From: a bacterium
GTDB lineage: Bacteria; UBA8248
Direction: 5' to 3'
NCBI GenBank assembly: GCA_027622355.1
Contig: JAQBZT010000132.1
Span: 1 to 7,969, forward strand
DNA: 7,969 nucleotides
This document shows positions 5,599-7,969 of this stretch, piece after piece. Every line of letters begins with the position of its first letter. Position 1 is the stretch's first letter. A model generated the notes under the pieces. The model saw only the letters and a program-made list of their open reading frames with translations. It was not told the DNA's origin and did no database searches. The translations under genes and the position numbers were made by a program.

Positions 5599-7875
5599 AT
5601 GCCGCCAGACGATTGGCCGAGTTCAAACCCAAGGATACCCGGTTCCGTGGCTGCCCCCTCCAAACCGTTGAAACGGCGAAAACTGCTTGTCTTCCTCATC
5701 GCGCTGGCCATTTTGGGCGGTAGCGCCATGGGCGCGGGCTATACCTACATCTTCGACTTCCCCGAACTCGAGTACCTGACCAACTACCAGCCGAGCACGG
5801 TCACCCGCGTGTTCAGCCGAAACGGAAAGGTGATCGCCGAGTTCTACCGGGAAAGAAGGATTCCCATCTCTTTGGCGAAAATCCCCGTACGGCTCCGGCA
5901 GGCCTTCCTCGCGATCGAGGACAACCGATTCTACGAACACCCCGGCGTGAGCTACCCCGACATCCTTCGCGCATTCGTGCGAAACCTGCGCGCCGGGAAA
6001 AAAGTACAGGGCGGGAGCACCATCACCCAGCAACTCGCAAAGGTCATCTTTCTCACGCCCGAGCGCACCTACCGGAGAAAGATCCGAGAAGCGATTCTGG
6101 CACTTGAAATCGAACGCCGCTTTACGAAGGACGAGATTCTTGAGTTCTATTTCAACCAAATCTATCTGGGGAGCGGCGCATACGGCGTCGAGGCCGCTGC
6201 ACGGATTTACTTCGGGAAGAGCACCGCACAGCTGACCCTGGCCGAAATGGCCCTCATCGGCGGGATGCCCAAGGCACCCGCCCGGTCCAATCCGCGCCTG
6301 CACCCCGAAGCCGCCCGCCAGAGAAGGAATCTGGTGCTCCGGCGCATGCGGGAGGCCGGCTACATCACCCCGTCCCAGGAAGCGGCTGCGGTCGAGGAAT
6401 CCATCCGCCTCGTTCCGCCGCTGAACAGCATCGTCCCCGAGGCCGCTTATTTCACCGAGATGCTCCGAAAACGGCTCGAGAAAAGATACGGACAGGCCCT
6501 CTATCAGGGCGGGCTGCAGGTGCACACCACCCTCGACCTCAAGCTTCAGAAAACGGCGCATAAAAATTTTCTCAAGGGAATCGAGAGCGCCAACGCCCTC
6601 CGCGGCTTTCTTCCGGCCGGCAGCCGGCGAAACCGCCCCCCCCGCCTGGGGGACGGATTCCAGTTCTACGTCTCCGAAATCAAGGACAAAATCATTCGCG
6701 GAAACATCGGCGGGTATGAGGCGGAAATGACGATTCCCCCCGATGCGAGCACCCTGAATCTGCGGGAGGGGGATCTGGTTCTCGGAAGGGCCGTCAAGGT
6801 GGATCGCCTTCGGAAAACCATGAGTCTCGTGTGGGAAATCAGCATCCAGGGCGCCGTCGTCGCCCTCGACCCCGCCACCGGCGCCATCCAGGCCATGGTG
6901 GGTGGGACCAACTTCCGGCGCTTTCAGTTCAACCGCGCCGTCCAGGCCCAGCGCCAGCCCGGCTCCGCCTTCAAACCCATCATCATGGCGGCGGCGCTGA
7001 CGATGGGCTACACCCCCTCCCACATCCTGATGGACTCCCCCTTCGTCCGGCGCCTTCCGGGAACCGAGAAGGCCTGGAAGCCGCGCAACTACTCCAACAA
7101 ATTCTACGGCCCCGTGACCTTGCGCGACGCGCTCGTGAAATCCCTGAACCTGGCCACCATCAAACTGCTGGAACAGGTCACACCCGTCCGTGCGGTTGAA
7201 TTTGCGCGAAAGCTGGGCATCCAGTCCGAGATGAAGCCCTATCTTTCGCTCGGGCTGGGAACATTCGAGGTATCGCCCCTCGAATTCACCGGCGCCTACA
7301 TCCCCTTCGCGACCGATGGCGTGAACGCAAGGCCCTACGCCATCGTGAAAATCACCGACGCGAGCAACCACATTCTCGAAGAAAACGTCCCGCAAACGCA
7401 CCGCGTCATCTCTCCCGAGACGGCCTACCAGATCAAAATGCTCCTCCGCGGGGTCATCACCAATGGAACCGGGATCTCGGCCCGCCGCCTCCCGGCCTTT
7501 ATCGCGGGAAAAACGGGGACCACCAACAACTACCGCGACGCCTGGTTCGTCGGCTTCTCGGACAATCTCATCGTCGGTACATGGGTGGGAAGAGATGACA
7601 ACAAGGACATGGGCTTCCGGGCGTCGGGCGCCTCCGCGGCGCTTCCCATCTGGAAGGAGATCATGGCCGAGTGGCTGAAGGAGAGAAAAAATGGCCTTTC
7701 CGCCCCCGAGCCCCCGCCCGGCATCAAGCTGGTCCGGGTCGACGCGCGGACCGGCCTGCTCCCCTCGGCCAAATGCGGCGGGAAGCAGTTGACAGAGGCC
7801 TTTGTCCAGGGGACCGAACCCACCGAGGGCTGCACTCCCCGGCAGCCGCTGCGGGTGTTCTCCGGGAGCAGATAA
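5599..7875 (+). CDS. mrcA: Class A penicillin-binding protein, PBP1A family
   Basis: This bifunctional murein synthase polymerises lipid II into glycan strands and cross-links the stem peptides in the periplasm. The 758-residue protein has a short basic cytoplasmic start (KPLKRRK, 22-28) and one membrane anchor at about 29-51. The GT51 glycosyltransferase follows: E107 in EDNRFYEHPG, GGSTITQQLAK (138-148), and a third block RKIREAILALEIERRF (160-175). An OB-like linker lies near 340-415. The transpeptidase has the serine nucleophile in SAFK (S456, K459), SLN (515-517) and KTGT (638-641). The tail holds RTGLLPSAKC (717-726) and FVQGTEPTEGC (735-745), typical of this family; C726 and C745 may form a disulfide. 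All catalytic motifs are intact. ATG 5599 is preferred because the promoter overlaps the upstream in-frame TTG at 5539. It is divergent from the HNH gene and convergent with ftsY. mrcA/ponA naming follows E. coli; orthology is by family only. Confidence 0.97.
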   Translation: MPPDDWPSSNPRIPGSVAAPSKPLKRRKLLVFLIALAILGGSAMGAGYTYIFDFPELEYLTNYQPSTVTRVFSRNGKVIAEFYRERRIPISLAKIPVRLRQAFLAIEDNRFYEHPGVSYPDILRAFVRNLRAGKKVQGGSTITQQLAKVIFLTPERTYRRKIREAILALEIERRFTKDEILEFYFNQIYLGSGAYGVEAAARIYFGKSTAQLTLAEMALIGGMPKAPARSNPRLHPEAARQRRNLVLRRMREAGYITPSQEAAAVEESIRLVPPLNSIVPEAAYFTEMLRKRLEKRYGQALYQGGLQVHTTLDLKLQKTAHKNFLKGIESANALRGFLPAGSRRNRPPRLGDGFQFYVSEIKDKIIRGNIGGYEAEMTIPPDASTLNLREGDLVLGRAVKVDRLRKTMSLVWEISIQGAVVALDPATGAIQAMVGGTNFRRFQFNRAVQAQRQPGSAFKPIIMAAALTMGYTPSHILMDSPFVRRLPGTEKAWKPRNYSNKFYGPVTLRDALVKSLNLATIKLLEQVTPVRAVEFARKLGIQSEMKPYLSLGLGTFEVSPLEFTGAYIPFATDGVNARPYAIVKITDASNHILEENVPQTHRVISPETAYQIKMLLRGVITNGTGISARRLPAFIAGKTGTTNNYRDAWFVGFSDNLIVGTWVGRDDNKDMGFRASGASAALPIWKEIMAEWLKERKNGLSAPEPPPGIKLVRVDARTGLLPSAKCGGKQLTEAFVQGTEPTEGCTPRQPLRVFSGSR
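6636..6643 (+). repeat. C8 homopolymer within the PBP1A gene
   Basis: Eight consecutive C residues encode the Arg-Pro-Pro-Arg stretch near residues 346-349, in the linker between glycosyltransferase and transpeptidase. A one-base slip here would remove the transpeptidase. The frame is intact as given. Confidence 0.6.
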
Positions 7876-7882
7876 GCGCCCC
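7876..7882. other. 7-bp gap between convergent genes, no terminator seen
   Basis: The PBP1A stop (7873-7875) and the ftsY stop (7885-7883) are 7 bp apart. The only nearby symmetry is CCCC-TAGC-GGGG (7880-7891), a 4-bp stem without a T-run, so no convincing intrinsic terminator serves either gene here. Transcripts probably overlap at their 3' ends. Confidence 0.5.
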
Positions 7883-7969
7883 CTAGCGGGGAGCCGGCTC
7901 GCCAAACAGCGCGGCGACGAACCATTCGGGCTGAAAATCCAGCAAATCCTCCACCGACTCTCCCACGCC
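7883..7969 (-). CDS. ftsY: Signal recognition particle receptor FtsY (C-terminal 28 residues)
   Basis: FtsY is the membrane-associated GTPase that receives ribosome-SRP complexes and hands nascent membrane proteins to the translocon. Only the end of the gene is in the window: on the minus strand GVGESVEDLLDFQPEWFVAA, then LFGEPAPR and TAG. The pattern GVGE-x2-(E/D)DL-x2-F-x4-FV-x-AL(F/L)G is the closing segment of the FtsY G domain. The related protein Ffh normally has GTGE at this point and continues into an M domain, which argues against it. The protein ends five residues after the conserved ALFG segment, as expected. It converges on the PBP1A gene. The call rests on 28 residues, so it is probable, not certain. 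Confidence 0.82.
   Translation of the reverse strand, partial: GVGESVEDLLDFQPEWFVAALFGEPAPR

Noticed and set aside
7880..7891. CCCC-TAGC-GGGG stem as bidirectional terminator
   Set aside because: Only four base pairs with a 4-nt loop and no T-run on either side; it does not meet the usual form of an intrinsic terminator.
5623..7905. Minus-strand open frame of about 760 codons covering the PBP1A gene
   Set aside because: It mirrors a complete PBP1A gene with all motifs. The product is low-complexity Gly/Asp/Val-rich with no domain, and it overlaps the ftsY end on the same strand in another frame.

Overview
The window is GC-rich, densely coding bacterial chromosome made of conserved housekeeping genes. 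Apolipoprotein N-acyltransferase (Lnt) together with a class A PBP1A-type murein synthase points to a diderm (Gram-negative type) bacterium. The high GC, the GC-rich third positions and the PBP1A C-terminal tail would fit a delta-proteobacterium-like or related lineage, but that placement is inference. I see no mobile element, tRNA, rRNA, CRISPR array or prophage signal.

Layout, left to right. The minus strand from 1 to 5457 carries, in transcription order from the right, a small HNH nuclease gene (5457-4936), uvrB (4831-2840), uvrC (2836-929) and lnt (932-1, running off the left edge). uvrB, uvrC and lnt are tightly packed: 3 bp separate uvrB from uvrC, and a 4-bp TTGA stop/start overlap joins uvrC to lnt, so they almost certainly share a transcript. 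The HNH gene precedes uvrB with a 104-bp gap and may be read with it. On the plus strand a complete PBP1A gene (5599-7875) diverges from the HNH gene. It converges on the C-terminal 28 codons of a minus-strand ftsY (7969-7883), with only 7 bp between the two stop codons.

The genes fall into three processes. UvrB and UvrC carry out damage verification and dual incision in nucleotide excision repair; uvrA is not in the window. Lnt and PBP1A build the envelope, by lipoprotein N-acylation and peptidoglycan polymerisation/cross-linking. FtsY is the signal recognition particle receptor that delivers membrane proteins. The HNH protein belongs to a widespread family of small nucleases whose physiological role I cannot name.

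The most interesting non-coding part is the 141-bp divergent region 5458-5598. It holds two back-to-back sigma70-like promoters whose -35 boxes frame an 18-bp near-perfect palindrome (candidate operator). Each predicted 5' UTR has a 6-bp-stem, 5-nt-loop hairpin whose 3' arm carries the Shine-Dalgarno-like sequence of its gene. No clearly novel multi-gene system is visible. The leads worth testing are this regulatory region and the link between the HNH gene and uvrBC.
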